The position numbers and the translations under genes were made by a program. Below, one piece after another: positions 25,960 through 35,802 of a DNA stretch of 61,501 bases (positions are counted from its first letter, which is position 1; the number at the start of each line of letters is the position of its first letter). The DNA comes from an uncultured Bacteroides sp. Its GTDB lineage: Bacteria; Bacteroidota; Bacteroidia; Bacteroidales; Bacteroidaceae. A model generated the notes under the pieces. The model did not search any database and was not told where the DNA came from. It worked only from the letters and a program-made list of their open reading frames with translations. The stretch is from NCBI GenBank assembly GCA_949296415.1, contig CASFQC010000011.1, forward strand, positions 1 through 61,501, written 5' to 3'.

Positions 25960-27948
25960 ATGGAACAAGAAGAAAAAAAGATTGGTTTGCCCGAGAACGC
26001 GTTCAGGGAGCTGAAGCCGGGCGAAGTCTACAATCCGCTGATGCGTGCGGACCGTACCTATCCTGAGGTGAATCTTTGGTCGGTGTCGTGGGGTATAGTG
26101 ATGGCTGTGCTCTTTTCGGCAGCGGCCGCGTTTCTGGGACTGAAGGTAGGGCAGGTGTTCGAGGCGGCCATCCCCATAGCCATTATCGCCGTAGGTGTGT
26201 CTGGTGCGGCCAAGCGCAAGAATGCGTTGGGCGAGAACGTCATCATCCAGTCCATAGGAGCCAGTTCGGGTGTCATAGTGGCCGGTGCCATCTTTACGTT
26301 GCCGGCTCTTTACATCTTGCAGGAAAGCTATCCTGAGGAGGTTACGGTGACATTTGCCCAGGTGTTCGTCAGTTCGTTGCTCGGCGGTGTGCTGGGCATA
26401 CTGTTTCTCATTCCTTTCCGCAAGTATTTTGTCAGCGAGATGCATGGCAAATACCCTTTCCCCGAAGCTACGGCCACCACACAGGTGCTGGTGTCCGGTG
26501 AGAAGGGAGGCAGTCAGGCCAAGCCTTTGCTGGTGGCCGGACTGGTGGGCGGACTGTACGACTTCATCGCAGGCACCTTCGGCTGGTGGAACGAGAACTT
26601 CACCACCCGCTTCTGTGCGTGGGGCGAGACGCTAGCCGAGAAGGCCAAGCTGGTGTTCAAGGTCAATGTGGGTGCCGCCGTGCTGGGCTTGGGTTATATC
26701 GTAGGGTTGAGGTATGCGGCCATCATCTGCTTCGGCTCGCTGGCCGTGTGGTGGATTATCATTCCCGGCATGTCAATCTTCTGGGGTGACAGCGTGCTCA
26801 ACCAGTGGAACCCTGAGATAACGGCCACCATAGGCAGCATGTCGCCCGAAGAGATATTCAATTACTACGCCAAGAGCATAGGCATAGGCGGTATAGCCAT
26901 GGCCGGCATACTGGGCATCATCAAGTCCTGGAGCATTATCAGGAGTGCTGTGGGGCTGGCCGCCAAAGAAATGGGCGGGAAGAAGAGCGCGGTGAAGTCC
27001 GGCCTGCGTACGCAACGCGACCTTTCCATGAAGTTCATAGCCATAGGCTCCATGGTCACGCTGGCGCTGGTGCTCCTGTTTTTCTATTTTGATGTGATGC
27101 AAGGCAATCTGCTGCATACAGTGGTGGCTATCCTTCTGGTGGCCGGCATCGCGTTCCTGTTTACCACCGTTGCGGCCAACGCCATAGCCATAGTGGGCAC
27201 CAATCCGGTGTCAGGCATGACGCTCATGACACTGATTCTGGCTTCCGTCATTATGGTGGCGGTGGGACTTAAGGGTCCCGGTGGCATGGTGGCCGCACTG
27301 ATTATGGGCGGTGTGGTGTGCACGGCCTTGTCCATGGCGGGAGGTTTTATTACTGACCTGAAGATAGGTTATTGGCTGGGCAGCACGCCGGCCAAGCAGG
27401 AAGCCTGGAAATTCTTGGGCACGGTAGTGTCGGCGGCTACGGTAGGCGGTGTGATGATTATACTGAACAAGACCTACGGATTTACCAGCGGTGAGCTTGC
27501 CGCCCCTCAGGCCAATGCCATGGCTGCGGTCATTGAGCCGCTGATGAGTGGCGTGGCCGCTCCCTGGCCGCTTTATGCTTTGGGTGCTGTGCTGGCTGTC
27601 GTATTGAATGCGTGTGGAATTCCCGCTCTGGCCTTTACGCTGGGCATGTTCATTCCGCTGGAACTTAACATCCCGTTGCTGGTGGGCGGCGGCATCAACT
27701 GGTATGTGACTACCCGCAGCAAAGATTCCGCCCTCAACACCAGACGTGGGGAGAAAGGCACACTGCTTGCTTCCGGATTCATAGCCGGAGGCGCGCTCAT
27801 GGGAGTGGTCAGTGCCGCCATGCGCTGGCAGGGTATTGACCTGGTGAATGAAGGGTGGCTGGCCAATCCGCTGTCGCAAGTGGTGGCTTTGGCGGTCTAC
27901 CTGCTGCTGATAGCCTATCTGGTGAGGGCTTCCCTGAAAGTGAAGTGA
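25960..27948 (+). CDS. OPT-family oligopeptide transporter
   Basis: The protein has 662 residues and about 16 membrane helices in the inner membrane. Typical OPT blocks include FLGLKVGQVFEAAIPIAI, FPEATATTQVLVSGEKGG, and the C-terminal LALEFAFTLGMFIPL-type stretch (here GIPALAFTLGMFIPLELNIPLLVGG). Prokaryotic OPT proteins take up small peptides or metal chelates, probably with protons. It follows DUF1573 by 16 bases. A hairpin at 27988-28057 lies after it. It is probably not part of the glycan import path but could use peptides released from glycoproteins, which is speculation. Confidence 0.9.
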   Translation: MEQEEKKIGLPENAFRELKPGEVYNPLMRADRTYPEVNLWSVSWGIVMAVLFSAAAAFLGLKVGQVFEAAIPIAIIAVGVSGAAKRKNALGENVIIQSIGASSGVIVAGAIFTLPALYILQESYPEEVTVTFAQVFVSSLLGGVLGILFLIPFRKYFVSEMHGKYPFPEATATTQVLVSGEKGGSQAKPLLVAGLVGGLYDFIAGTFGWWNENFTTRFCAWGETLAEKAKLVFKVNVGAAVLGLGYIVGLRYAAIICFGSLAVWWIIIPGMSIFWGDSVLNQWNPEITATIGSMSPEEIFNYYAKSIGIGGIAMAGILGIIKSWSIIRSAVGLAAKEMGGKKSAVKSGLRTQRDLSMKFIAIGSMVTLALVLLFFYFDVMQGNLLHTVVAILLVAGIAFLFTTVAANAIAIVGTNPVSGMTLMTLILASVIMVAVGLKGPGGMVAALIMGGVVCTALSMAGGFITDLKIGYWLGSTPAKQEAWKFLGTVVSAATVGGVMIILNKTYGFTSGELAAPQANAMAAVIEPLMSGVAAPWPLYALGAVLAVVLNACGIPALAFTLGMFIPLELNIPLLVGGGINWYVTTRSKDSALNTRRGEKGTLLASGFIAGGALMGVVSAAMRWQGIDLVNEGWLANPLSQVVALAVYLLLIAYLVRASLKVK

Positions 27949-27987
27949 GTAGGAAGCGTTGCGGGAGTACCGGCAAGAAGATAATGG

Positions 27988-28057
27988 AGCCTGTTTTAGT
28001 TTTTGCTCAGAACAGACTGAATGAAAATCTTTAAAGAAAGGAGCTTTAAAACAGGTT
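27988..28057. repeat. Short member of repeat family A
   Basis: AGCCTGTTTTA at 27988-27998 is matched inverted at 28047-28057 (TAAAACAGGTT, one end wobble). The ends are those of family A with a 48-base centre. It lies between the OPT and esterase genes. Confidence 0.6.
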
Positions 28058-28075
28058 TATAATCATAAAGAGAAT

Positions 28076-28954
28076 ATGAAAAGACCGATATTACTATATA
28101 TAATAATGTGTATGATAGCTGTGGTCACTAAGGCCCAACCGCAGGAAGAACTGCCGTTGTGGCCCGATGGCGCTCCGAACACCAACGGACTGACCGGCAG
28201 CCAGGAAGATTTGGAAGGAGGCCGTGTGGCCAATGTGGTGAGCCCCACCATTACCGTGTACCGTGCCTCCCATCCCAACGGCGCGGCCATAATCATGTGT
28301 CCCGGCGGAGGCTATGCCCGCCTGGCCATGGGACACGAAGGACACGACATGGCCTCGTGGCTCAATGCGCAAGGCATCACTTACGTGGTGCTGAAATACC
28401 GCATGCCAAACGGCCATAGTGAAGTACCCCTCTCGGATGCGGAGCAGGCCATCCGTCTGGTCCGTCGTCATGCGGAGGAATGGGGGATAGACCCTCATCT
28501 CGTAGGCATAATGGGCGCTTCGGCCGGCGGACATCTGGCCGCCTCATTGGCCACGCTGTACAGTAGTGAGGAGACCCGTCCCGATTTTCAGATTCTGTTC
28601 TATCCGGTGATAACCATGGGAAAAGCCACTCATGGAGGCTCACGGGAAAACCTGCTGGGCAAGGAACCAAGTGCGGCTATGAAGCAGAAATATTCTCTGG
28701 AATGTCAGGTGAACAGGCGTACACCACAGGCTTTCATCATGCTTTCTTCGGATGATGGGGTGGTGCCTCCGGAAAACAGCCTGCGTTATTATATGGCGTT
28801 GCTGGACAGCGGGGTGCCCGCCGCGCTTCATGCCTATCCTACCGGAGGGCACGGATGGGGATTCAAGGACAGCTTCCCTTACAAGCGCCAGTGGACCGGA
28901 GAACTGGAAAAATGGCTTAGGGAGAGAGTAACGAATAAGAATAAGAACCATTAA
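28076..28954 (+). CDS. Secreted alpha/beta-hydrolase, acetyl-esterase-like
   Basis: The protein has 292 residues. A short signal ends VTKAQ near 20. It has the oxyanion loop CPGGGYARL near 80, the nucleophile elbow MGASAGGHLA (Ser near 143), the acid Asp in LSSDDGVV near 222 and the His in PTGGHGWGF near 262, so the triad is complete. It resembles the BD-FAE/acetylxylan-esterase-like group (esterase/lipase COG0657) often placed in polysaccharide loci to remove acetyl groups. It ends 17 bases before the DUF1460 gene, so the two are likely co-transcribed. Confidence 0.85.
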   Translation: MKRPILLYIIMCMIAVVTKAQPQEELPLWPDGAPNTNGLTGSQEDLEGGRVANVVSPTITVYRASHPNGAAIIMCPGGGYARLAMGHEGHDMASWLNAQGITYVVLKYRMPNGHSEVPLSDAEQAIRLVRRHAEEWGIDPHLVGIMGASAGGHLAASLATLYSSEETRPDFQILFYPVITMGKATHGGSRENLLGKEPSAAMKQKYSLECQVNRRTPQAFIMLSSDDGVVPPENSLRYYMALLDSGVPAALHAYPTGGHGWGFKDSFPYKRQWTGELEKWLRERVTNKNKNH

Positions 28955-28971
28955 TATTGCGAAAAAGAAAA

Positions 28972-29763
28972 ATGAGAACGCTGATAAGAATAATGGCGGC
29001 TGCAAGTTGCGCTGCTGTACTGGCTGGTTCCGCATGGGCACAGACAGGAAACAAGAGCCTGATGATAAGCAACGGACTGAAGTTCTTGAACGTCCCTTAT
29101 GTGGAACACGTGCTGGATGAGGACAGTAAGGAAGACCTCATCATCAATTGTGACGAAATGGATTGTACTACTTTTGTGGAATATACGCTTGCCATGTCTT
29201 TGTCTCCTGTCAAGGACGGGCAGGTGTCGGAAGGCGATTTTGCCCGGATGGTGCAGAAGATACGTTACCGTGACGGGAAAATTGACGGTTATGCTTCGCG
29301 CCTGCATTACATGTCAGACTGGATAGACAACGGCCTGCGCAACGGTTTCCTGACCGACATTACCGCCCAGTACAGCAGTGACAAGCTGACCCTGTCTGTT
29401 GACTATATGACCACCCATGCCGCAGCCTACAAGCGGCTGGCCTCTTCGCCGGAGAATGTGGCCCGGATGAAGGAGGTGGAGAAAGCACTTACCGGAAAGA
29501 CCGTGTACTATCTGCCCAAAGACAAGCTGCCGGTCAACGGATTGCCATGGATACAGAATGGCGACATCATAGCCATAACGACCGACAAACCGGGGCTGGA
29601 CATAGCGCATATGGGACTGGCCTTTTATGTGGGCGACAAGCTGGGCTTGTTGCACGCCTCGTCCGAAAGCAAGAAAGTAGAAGTGTCTCCGCTGACTTTG
29701 TCACAGCTGCTGGATAACCATGAGACATGGACAGGAATACGGGTAATCCGGATGAGCGAATAG
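28972..29763 (+). CDS. DUF1460 amidase-like protein (NlpC/P60 fold)
   Basis: I use ATG 28972 (MRTLIRIMAAASCAAVLAGSAWAQ signal), not the TTG at 28957; 263 residues. DUF1460 proteins resemble cysteine peptidases of the NlpC/P60 type. The likely nucleophile is the Cys in DEMDCTTFVEY near 66, with His in DIAHMGLAFYVGDKLGLLHASS near 204. The family is annotated as N-acetylmuramoyl-L-alanine amidase-like and is exported to the periplasm. A cell-wall role is the usual guess. It follows the esterase by 17 bases. Confidence 0.82.
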   Translation: MRTLIRIMAAASCAAVLAGSAWAQTGNKSLMISNGLKFLNVPYVEHVLDEDSKEDLIINCDEMDCTTFVEYTLAMSLSPVKDGQVSEGDFARMVQKIRYRDGKIDGYASRLHYMSDWIDNGLRNGFLTDITAQYSSDKLTLSVDYMTTHAAAYKRLASSPENVARMKEVEKALTGKTVYYLPKDKLPVNGLPWIQNGDIIAITTDKPGLDIAHMGLAFYVGDKLGLLHASSESKKVEVSPLTLSQLLDNHETWTGIRVIRMSE

Positions 29764-29888
29764 CGGACGAAGGCCGAGGCGGATATATGTCGCTGGATCA
29801 GTGAAAAGAAAGTAGGGAAAGGTTGTTCTTTGAAGCCAAAGAATGGGATGTCCCGAAGTGTGGAATCTAAGTAAAGGGAAGTCAGGTC

Positions 29889-32800
29889 ATGAACAGACAT
29901 ACGTTTTCTGTCATATTGGCATTGCTGCTTGCCGTACAGACGGCTATGGAAGTGCGTGCCGTGCCTTTCCGGAAAATCCGGATGGAGAACGGCTTGAGCC
30001 ATAATTATGTGCAGTGCATTTTGCAGGACCGTTACGACCTTATATGGATAGGTACTTCCAACGGACTGAACTGTTACTATGGAAACAGCAACAAGATTTT
30101 CAGAAACGACGACAGGCGTTCTGTCGCACTTCCTTCCAACCAGATTACTGCCCTTTTCGACGCTTCTCCCGACTCTTTGTGGATAGGTTGCAGCAACGGT
30201 ATCTGCCTGCATGACCGATTCAAGGGAAGCTTCTCCCTTTTTGACGTAAGGACAGATTATGGAGTGGTCATAAGCAGTGAGGTGCGCTGTATCCTGAACG
30301 GTATGGATGGCGCCGTATGGATAGGTACGATGGGGCAGGGACTGTTCCGTTATGACGGGAGTAGACTGGAACAGTTCATTTCAGAAACTTCCTTCGTGAC
30401 AGATATGGCTATAGACATGGCCGGAAACATTTATGTGGCTTCCCTGGACAATATGTTGAGGATATACACACCGTCCGGACTTTTAAAGGACAGTATGCCC
30501 ATGGAGTCACCGGTGCTGTGCCTGTATTATGCGGAAGGGAAGGTCTATGTGGGAATAGAGCGGATGGTGGTCTGCATCGGGCGCGATGGCAATGAGGTAC
30601 AGCATAACCGGAATACACGATGTATCATCAGTGACCCCGATGGCAATCTGTTTTGGGGTACCGACCATGGGCTTTATTTCCAGGCACGTGGTTCGGACGA
30701 ATATGTGCGCATTGACAATGCTCCGACGCAGAGCGGACTAAGCAACCTGCATATAACCTGCATGATGAGAGACCGTAGTGGGGGCATATGGGTCGGTACA
30801 GCCGGAGGTGGAGTGAATTACATGACCGAGCAGGCCATGGTTTTCCGATGTCATGACTTGCCTTCCTTAGGCAGGCAGATTAGTGAGGACAGTTTGGGCG
30901 AACTGGTATCCGTGGTATGCGAGACTCCTGGCAATACACTCTATCTGGGTACGAATAAGGGGGTATATGTGTTGTCTGGGAAAGATGGTAATGTGGTGCC
31001 TTACGCCCCTGTGGCAGGCCGCAAGCTGGATGTGTATGCACTTTGGGCGGAAGACTCCTATCTGTGGGTCGGCACAAAGGCCAGCGGATTGGTCCGTATC
31101 AATGTCCATACGGGAGATGTCAGGGAGTATACACGCAAGGTGCGGCAGGACGGTTCGTTGGAGATAGGCTGTATAAGTGCAGTGTTGCGGGGAAGCGATG
31201 GCGTATTGTATGTCGGGACTGATGACGGATTGTGGAGGCTTAACGAAACCATCGGTACTTTCGAGCAGGAACCTACTGTAGGTTCCATGCTGATGGTGGA
31301 GGATTTGTGCGAGGATTCTGTACAGAACTTGTGGATAGCTACCGCACAGAACGGAATATACCGCTATACGCTGCACAACAAACATTGGAGGCATTACCGA
31401 AGAAATCCCAACCACAGGGAAGGACTTCTGTTTTCCAACGGAGTGAATGCACTGAAACTGGATAAGGATGGCCGTTTGTGGATAGGTACAGACGGAAATG
31501 GCATAGGCATATATGACGCGGAAACGGACTCTTTCCAACGTAAGGATGGCAACTTGGAATGGGACAGAAAGTCCGCCGGTCATGTGGTGCGCGACATTGA
31601 ACAGGATAAGGACGGCAATCTGTGGACTATAGACGAGAACGGGCTGACACGCTATCTGTTGGCCGACAGCCTGACCGGACGGACTTGGACGGTGGATAAC
31701 GGACTGCCTATGGACAATTATGGCCGACAAACTGTGGCGTGTCTTTCCAATGGATTGGTGGTTCTCGGAGGGGAGGGCGGTGTAGTGACGTTCAATCCGC
31801 GAGAACTTAAACCTAAGGAGACCGCACCGGCCGCAAAGATTGTGGGCATATCTTTCCCTTATGAAAAGCAGAATAGAGAAAACACTTCTCTTACAGATTA
31901 CCGTATGTTGGCTTTCCTGCCGGACAGACTGGATCTGCCTTATGAGCGTAACAGCTTCAGACTGGAATTTGCTTCTACTGACTATGAATCGCCGGAAAAG
32001 ACCCTTTACCGCTACAGTCTGGAGACAGATAAGAATGTGAACTGGAGTCAGCCTACAGGCATGAGCACAGCCTCTTTCACCGAGTTGGCTCCGGGCACCT
32101 ACACCCTCTTGTTGGAAGCGGCCAATGCTGATGGGGTATGGAGCAGTAAGCCTTCTGTAATCACTGTCACCATCAGGCCACCATGGTGGTCGGGTGTGGG
32201 AGCAAGGATTGTCTATGCCTTGCTGGCCATGGCTGTGGTAGGTTGTGCGGCATGGATGTGGAATGCCTACGTCAAGAAGAAATATCGTAAACGGATGAAA
32301 GAAGTGGAGGCCGGGAGGCAAGCGGAGGTTTACAGGCAAAAGATTAACTTCTTTGTCAATCTGGTACATGAGATACGTACGCCGCTCAGCCTTATACGGC
32401 TGCCATTGGAGCAGATTATAGAAAAGGGGGGACAGAATGAAGAGAACGCCAGACTGCTGTCGTTGGTGGATAAGAACGTGAACTACCTGCTTAATGTGAG
32501 CAACCAGCTTCTTGATTTGCAGCGGTTGGAGAATGATGACAACTTCATGTTGCACTTGCAGGTTTGCGATGCCGGTGAAATGGCGGACAGCCTGCTCTCA
32601 CAATTTGTGGAAGCAGCCAGACTCAAGGGGACAGATTTCATATTGGAACGTCCCGCAGGAGAGATAAAAGCATGCATAGACCGCGACAAGGTCTATAAGA
32701 TTCTGGTGAATCTGGCCAGTAACGCGCTGAAGTATGCCCGCACCCGCATACAGGTGACTCTGGAACAACGTACGGACGGTTCCCTGTGTTGGACGGTAGA

Positions 32801-33932
32801 CGATGACGGACCCGGCATTCCGCCGGCGGAGCGCGAAAAGATATTCAACACCTTTTATCGGATAGAAAACGGCACTTTGGCTCCCGGAGGTACAGGGATA
32901 GGCCTTTCCTATGCCCGTGCCTTGGCTGTGCGTCAGGGTGGCACACTCAATGCATCCGAAAGTCCGTCAGGGGGCGCAAGATTCACATTGCTTTTGCCAT
33001 CGCATACCGGGGCGGAGGCGGACAATCCTGTCTTGCAGGAAAAACAAAATACGGTGATTGCTGATGCGCCTCAGGATGGGAAAAAGCGGAAAGATGTGTG
33101 TGTGCTGATAGTGGAAGACAACGCCGAGCTGCTGAAGCTTACGGCGGAATCGCTTTCGGAATGGTTCCGCACACGGAGGGCTGCCAACGGGCGCAAGGCT
33201 CTTGACCTCTTGCAGGAAGAGGACTGTGACGTGGATGTGATAGTGTGTGACGTGATGATGCCGGTGATGGACGGCCTTGAATTGTGTCGGAGGGTGAAAC
33301 AGGATATCAATATGTCGCATTTGCCTTTCATCATGCTTACGGCCAAGACTACATTGGAGGCCAAGACAGAGGGCATGTCTTGCGGAGCCGATGCCTATTT
33401 GGAAAAACCGTTTTCCATCAGGCAATTAAAGGCGCAGATAGACAATCTGCTGCGCCTGCGGAAGGCGTTCTACAGGCGTATGGAAAATGTGGGCAGGGAA
33501 AGCCTGGCAGATGACATGCCGGACGATATGGAAGGGGTACTTACCGAACGCGACCGGGAATTCGTGGCCCGGCTGGAGCAGCTTATTGTAAACAATATCT
33601 CCGACGAGTCTCTCTCCATAGACGACCTCGCTACGGACCTGAAAATGAGCCGGAGCAATTTCTACCGTAAGATTAAGGCACTTACAGACATGTCGCCGGC
33701 CGATTACCTCAAGACGGTCCGCTTGAACAAGGCTCAGGAACTTTTGCGTGCGGGAGGGCGGATAAGTGATGTGTATATGGAGGTAGGCTTCAACTCTCCT
33801 TCCTATTTTACCAAGTGCTTCAAGATGAGGTATGGCATCACACCAAGGGAATATGTGGTATCCTGCCGGCAGAATGCAGTTGAAGAGATGTCGCAGGATA
33901 ATGAGGCAGACACGTCTGAAGAGTCTTCCTGA
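29889..33932 (+). CDS. Hybrid two-component system regulator (HTCS)
   Basis: The protein has 1347 residues. A signal (VILALLLAVQTAMEV) precedes periplasmic propeller repeats (WIGTSNGL, WIGCSNGI, WIGTMGQGL and others) to about 660, a Y_Y_Y domain to about 765, and one membrane helix (IVYALLAMAVVGCAAWMW). Inside are HisKA with NLVHEIRTPLSLIR (His near 827), HATPase with NLASNALKYA and DDDGPGIP/GGTGIGLSYAR, a receiver with CDVMMP (Asp near 1121) and an AraC-type DNA-binding domain ending near 1330 (VGFNSPSYFTKCFKMRYGITPREYV). All key residues are present. HTCS proteins bind a glycan breakdown product and switch on the adjacent SusCD genes; that is the expected role. It is convergent with ansA, 13 bases away. 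Confidence 0.95.
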   Translation: MNRHTFSVILALLLAVQTAMEVRAVPFRKIRMENGLSHNYVQCILQDRYDLIWIGTSNGLNCYYGNSNKIFRNDDRRSVALPSNQITALFDASPDSLWIGCSNGICLHDRFKGSFSLFDVRTDYGVVISSEVRCILNGMDGAVWIGTMGQGLFRYDGSRLEQFISETSFVTDMAIDMAGNIYVASLDNMLRIYTPSGLLKDSMPMESPVLCLYYAEGKVYVGIERMVVCIGRDGNEVQHNRNTRCIISDPDGNLFWGTDHGLYFQARGSDEYVRIDNAPTQSGLSNLHITCMMRDRSGGIWVGTAGGGVNYMTEQAMVFRCHDLPSLGRQISEDSLGELVSVVCETPGNTLYLGTNKGVYVLSGKDGNVVPYAPVAGRKLDVYALWAEDSYLWVGTKASGLVRINVHTGDVREYTRKVRQDGSLEIGCISAVLRGSDGVLYVGTDDGLWRLNETIGTFEQEPTVGSMLMVEDLCEDSVQNLWIATAQNGIYRYTLHNKHWRHYRRNPNHREGLLFSNGVNALKLDKDGRLWIGTDGNGIGIYDAETDSFQRKDGNLEWDRKSAGHVVRDIEQDKDGNLWTIDENGLTRYLLADSLTGRTWTVDNGLPMDNYGRQTVACLSNGLVVLGGEGGVVTFNPRELKPKETAPAAKIVGISFPYEKQNRENTSLTDYRMLAFLPDRLDLPYERNSFRLEFASTDYESPEKTLYRYSLETDKNVNWSQPTGMSTASFTELAPGTYTLLLEAANADGVWSSKPSVITVTIRPPWWSGVGARIVYALLAMAVVGCAAWMWNAYVKKKYRKRMKEVEAGRQAEVYRQKINFFVNLVHEIRTPLSLIRLPLEQIIEKGGQNEENARLLSLVDKNVNYLLNVSNQLLDLQRLENDDNFMLHLQVCDAGEMADSLLSQFVEAARLKGTDFILERPAGEIKACIDRDKVYKILVNLASNALKYARTRIQVTLEQRTDGSLCWTVDDDGPGIPPAEREKIFNTFYRIENGTLAPGGTGIGLSYARALAVRQGGTLNASESPSGGARFTLLLPSHTGAEADNPVLQEKQNTVIADAPQDGKKRKDVCVLIVEDNAELLKLTAESLSEWFRTRRAANGRKALDLLQEEDCDVDVIVCDVMMPVMDGLELCRRVKQDINMSHLPFIMLTAKTTLEAKTEGMSCGADAYLEKPFSIRQLKAQIDNLLRLRKAFYRRMENVGRESLADDMPDDMEGVLTERDREFVARLEQLIVNNISDESLSIDDLATDLKMSRSNFYRKIKALTDMSPADYLKTVRLNKAQELLRAGGRISDVYMEVGFNSPSYFTKCFKMRYGITPREYVVSCRQNAVEEMSQDNEADTSEESS

Positions 33933-33945
33933 ATGCTGGCGTTCA

Positions 33946-34983
33946 CTATACGGTGATTTCTCCTGCCAGTGGAATATCCATCAGTCTCCGCACTTCGTCC
34001 GACGGATAGTTGTGTCCCAGCAGGAACATCAGTTTGGTGACGGCAGCCTCAGTGGTACTGTCGTGTCCGCTTGTCACTCCGGCCTTTGCCAGCCTGTATC
34101 CTGTATCGTAGCGTTCCATTTCTACCGTGCCGTAGTGGCATTGCGTGATGTTTACTATCACTGTTCCCCGTTCACAGGCCTGTTGCAGTCGGTTTAGCAG
34201 CCAGTCTTTGCTTGGCGCGTTGCCCGAGCCGTAGGTTTCCAGAACCAGCGCTTTGAGGTGTGGCACTCCGAGCAGTGCCTCTACAACGTTTTCCTGTATG
34301 CCGGGAAACAGCTTTAGCACGGCTATGTCGGTGTTCAGCAGGTAATGCGGCTTCAGTGGCTGTTCCGGGTCGGTGTGGCGTATGTGTACGTTGTTGTACC
34401 TTATGTGTATGCCGGCCGAAGCCAGCACCGGATAGTTGTGGGAACGGAAGGCATTGAAGTCTTCGGCATTGATTTTCGAGGTCCTGTTTCCACGCATCAG
34501 GTGACTTTCGAAGTATATGCACACTTCGGGCACTATGGGCGTGCTGTCGGGATGTCGGGCGGAGGCTATCTCTATGCTGGTCAGCAGGTTTTCTTTGCCA
34601 TCAGTACGTATTACGCCTATGGGCAGTTGCGATCCGGTGAGAATGACGGGCTTGGACAGACCGTCAAGCATGAAGCTCAGTGCCGATGCCGTGTAGGCCA
34701 TGGTGTCGGTGCCGTGGAGTATGACGAATCCGGAGTATCGTCCGTAGTTTTCGCTTATGATGTTCACCAGTTTTCGCCATCCATTGGGGCCCATGTCCGA
34801 AGAGTCGATGGGCGGGTCAAACTGATAGGTGTCTATGGGAAAGTCAAACTTCTGTAGTTCGGGAATGTGCTTTTGCAGCTGTTCCAGGTTGAAGTTTACC
34901 AGCGTGCCGTTCTCGGCATTCTCCATCATGCCGATAGTACCGCCGGTATAAATGAGCAAAACGGAAGTGTTATGGGGTGTCAT
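33946..34983 (-). CDS. ansA: Type I L-asparaginase
   Basis: Start at 34983 (MTPHNTSVLLIYTGGTIGM), 345 residues. Starts at 35001 or 35034 would fall at or before the transcription start implied by the -7 box at 35011-35018. Both asparaginase Thr motifs are present: LLIYTGGTIGMME near 10-22 and HGTDTMAYTASAL with Thr-Asp near 100; the Lys in SQLPIGVIRTDGKENLL is also typical. It lacks a signal peptide, so it is cytoplasmic and converts asparagine to aspartate and ammonia. Downstream of it, thrA begins with aspartate, although the genes are divergent. Confidence 0.92.
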   Translation of the reverse strand: MTPHNTSVLLIYTGGTIGMMENAENGTLVNFNLEQLQKHIPELQKFDFPIDTYQFDPPIDSSDMGPNGWRKLVNIISENYGRYSGFVILHGTDTMAYTASALSFMLDGLSKPVILTGSQLPIGVIRTDGKENLLTSIEIASARHPDSTPIVPEVCIYFESHLMRGNRTSKINAEDFNAFRSHNYPVLASAGIHIRYNNVHIRHTDPEQPLKPHYLLNTDIAVLKLFPGIQENVVEALLGVPHLKALVLETYGSGNAPSKDWLLNRLQQACERGTVIVNITQCHYGTVEMERYDTGYRLAKAGVTSGHDSTTEAAVTKLMFLLGHNYPSDEVRRLMDIPLAGEITV

Positions 34984-35010
34984 TGGCCTGTTGTATATCA
35001 TAAAACACTG

Positions 35011-35018
35011 CAAATATA
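35011..35018 (-). promoter_or_regulatory. -7 box for ansA
   Basis: Reads TATATTTG on the minus strand, exact consensus, 27 bases before the ATG at 34983. A TTG lies 23 bases further upstream. This decides the ansA start. Confidence 0.7.
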
Positions 35019-35055
35019 GGGATATATTCGTCATGTTATGACAAAATGTAAGTAA

Positions 35056-35345
35056 AATACCACGGTTCTTTCATTTAAACTATAGAACGTATGGTCGTCT
35101 TTCCGCTTATGAAGAACGCACAGAATCATCGCAATTATAAAGCCTTCTCATAGGAAACATCACTTTTGTATGGATTAATATGTTGTATATCAGTGGCTTC
35201 CTGTGTACGGACTCACAGCTTCCTGCGGGTGGGTCCGCAGTTTCCTGTGAACGGACTCACAGTCGGCTGCGGACGGTTCCGCACCGGGCCGTGCATGGGT
35301 ATGCACCGGACTGGAGCTTTTCAGTCTGCCGTTAGGGTCTCTCGT
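35056..35345. repeat. Dispersed mini-hairpin repeat family B, copy 1
   Basis: The copy has a left flank (CACGGTTCTTTCATTTAAA, TAGAACGTA) then a row of small hairpins between 35200 and 35312: CTGCGG-GTGGGT-CCGCAG, TGTGA-ACGGAC-TCACA, TGCGGA-CGGT-TCCGCA, GTGCAT-GGGT-ATGCAC, each with GG in the loop and joined by CTTCCTG-like linkers. Inverted and direct copies lie at 49080, 61209 and 42768. A 64-residue open frame here is spurious. Confidence 0.8.
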
Positions 35346-35513
35346 AAGGATGGTGACTAAAAGAAAAATACGCTATTTCCTGTGATATATTTCTTACCGT
35401 AGTTTGTCGGAAACAAAGCTTTCTGTCGGGCATATTTCTTGTTTTAGCGGACTTTTTTTGTACTTTTATCACAAAAAAACGGGCAGAAGTGGAACAATGA
35501 ATGTTTTTATTCC

Positions 35514-35521
35514 TATTTTTG
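35514..35521 (+). promoter_or_regulatory. -7 box for the threonine operon
   Basis: TATTTTTG, exact TAnnTTTG match. It would start a leader of about 275 bases before thrA, containing the small ORF at 35564. Confidence 0.65.
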
Positions 35522-35563
35522 CAACACTTATCACTGATTGTAACATAGAAACCTTTATCCGGC

Positions 35564-35626
35564 ATGATGAACAATAACTACCTGTATGACATATGGTGGC
35601 GGGGAATGACCCTTAGGGGTTGTTGA
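35564..35626 (+). CDS. Short leader ORF upstream of thrA
   Basis: Twenty codons read MMNNNYLYDIWWRGMTLRGC then TGA. It begins 43 bases after the -7 box at 35514 and lies 176 bases before thrA. It contains two adjacent Trp and single Ile and Thr codons. The ACCC-TTAG-GGGT hairpin overlaps its last codons, and further stems follow (CGGAAA-GGAGG-TTTCCG near 35709-35726, GGGTGC/GCACCC near 35738-35760). The layout is that of a transcription or translation attenuator, though threonine codons are not enriched. Whether it is translated is unproven. Confidence 0.45.
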   Translation: MMNNNYLYDIWWRGMTLRGC

Positions 35627-35802
35627 GCGATAATATTTGTGTTTCTACGTGTTACACGCATTCCGGTATTTTTCCTTTTTTACATAAGATGAAGAGACGG
35701 GGCGGAAAGGAGGTTTCCGGACGCCTGTGTCGGCAGGGTGCCGCAAGGCTCTGCACCCGGCTTCATATATAAGTTAGCCAAACAAAAAAACAGCATATAC
35801 AG

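Noticed and set aside
35200-35312. CRISPR-like array
   Set aside because: Units are short hairpins of differing sequence with no constant repeat and unique spacers; no cas gene is present.
35166-35360. 64-codon frame similar to the frame at 49063-49368
   Set aside because: Their similarity comes from repeat family B DNA; hairpin symmetry, not codon structure, is conserved.
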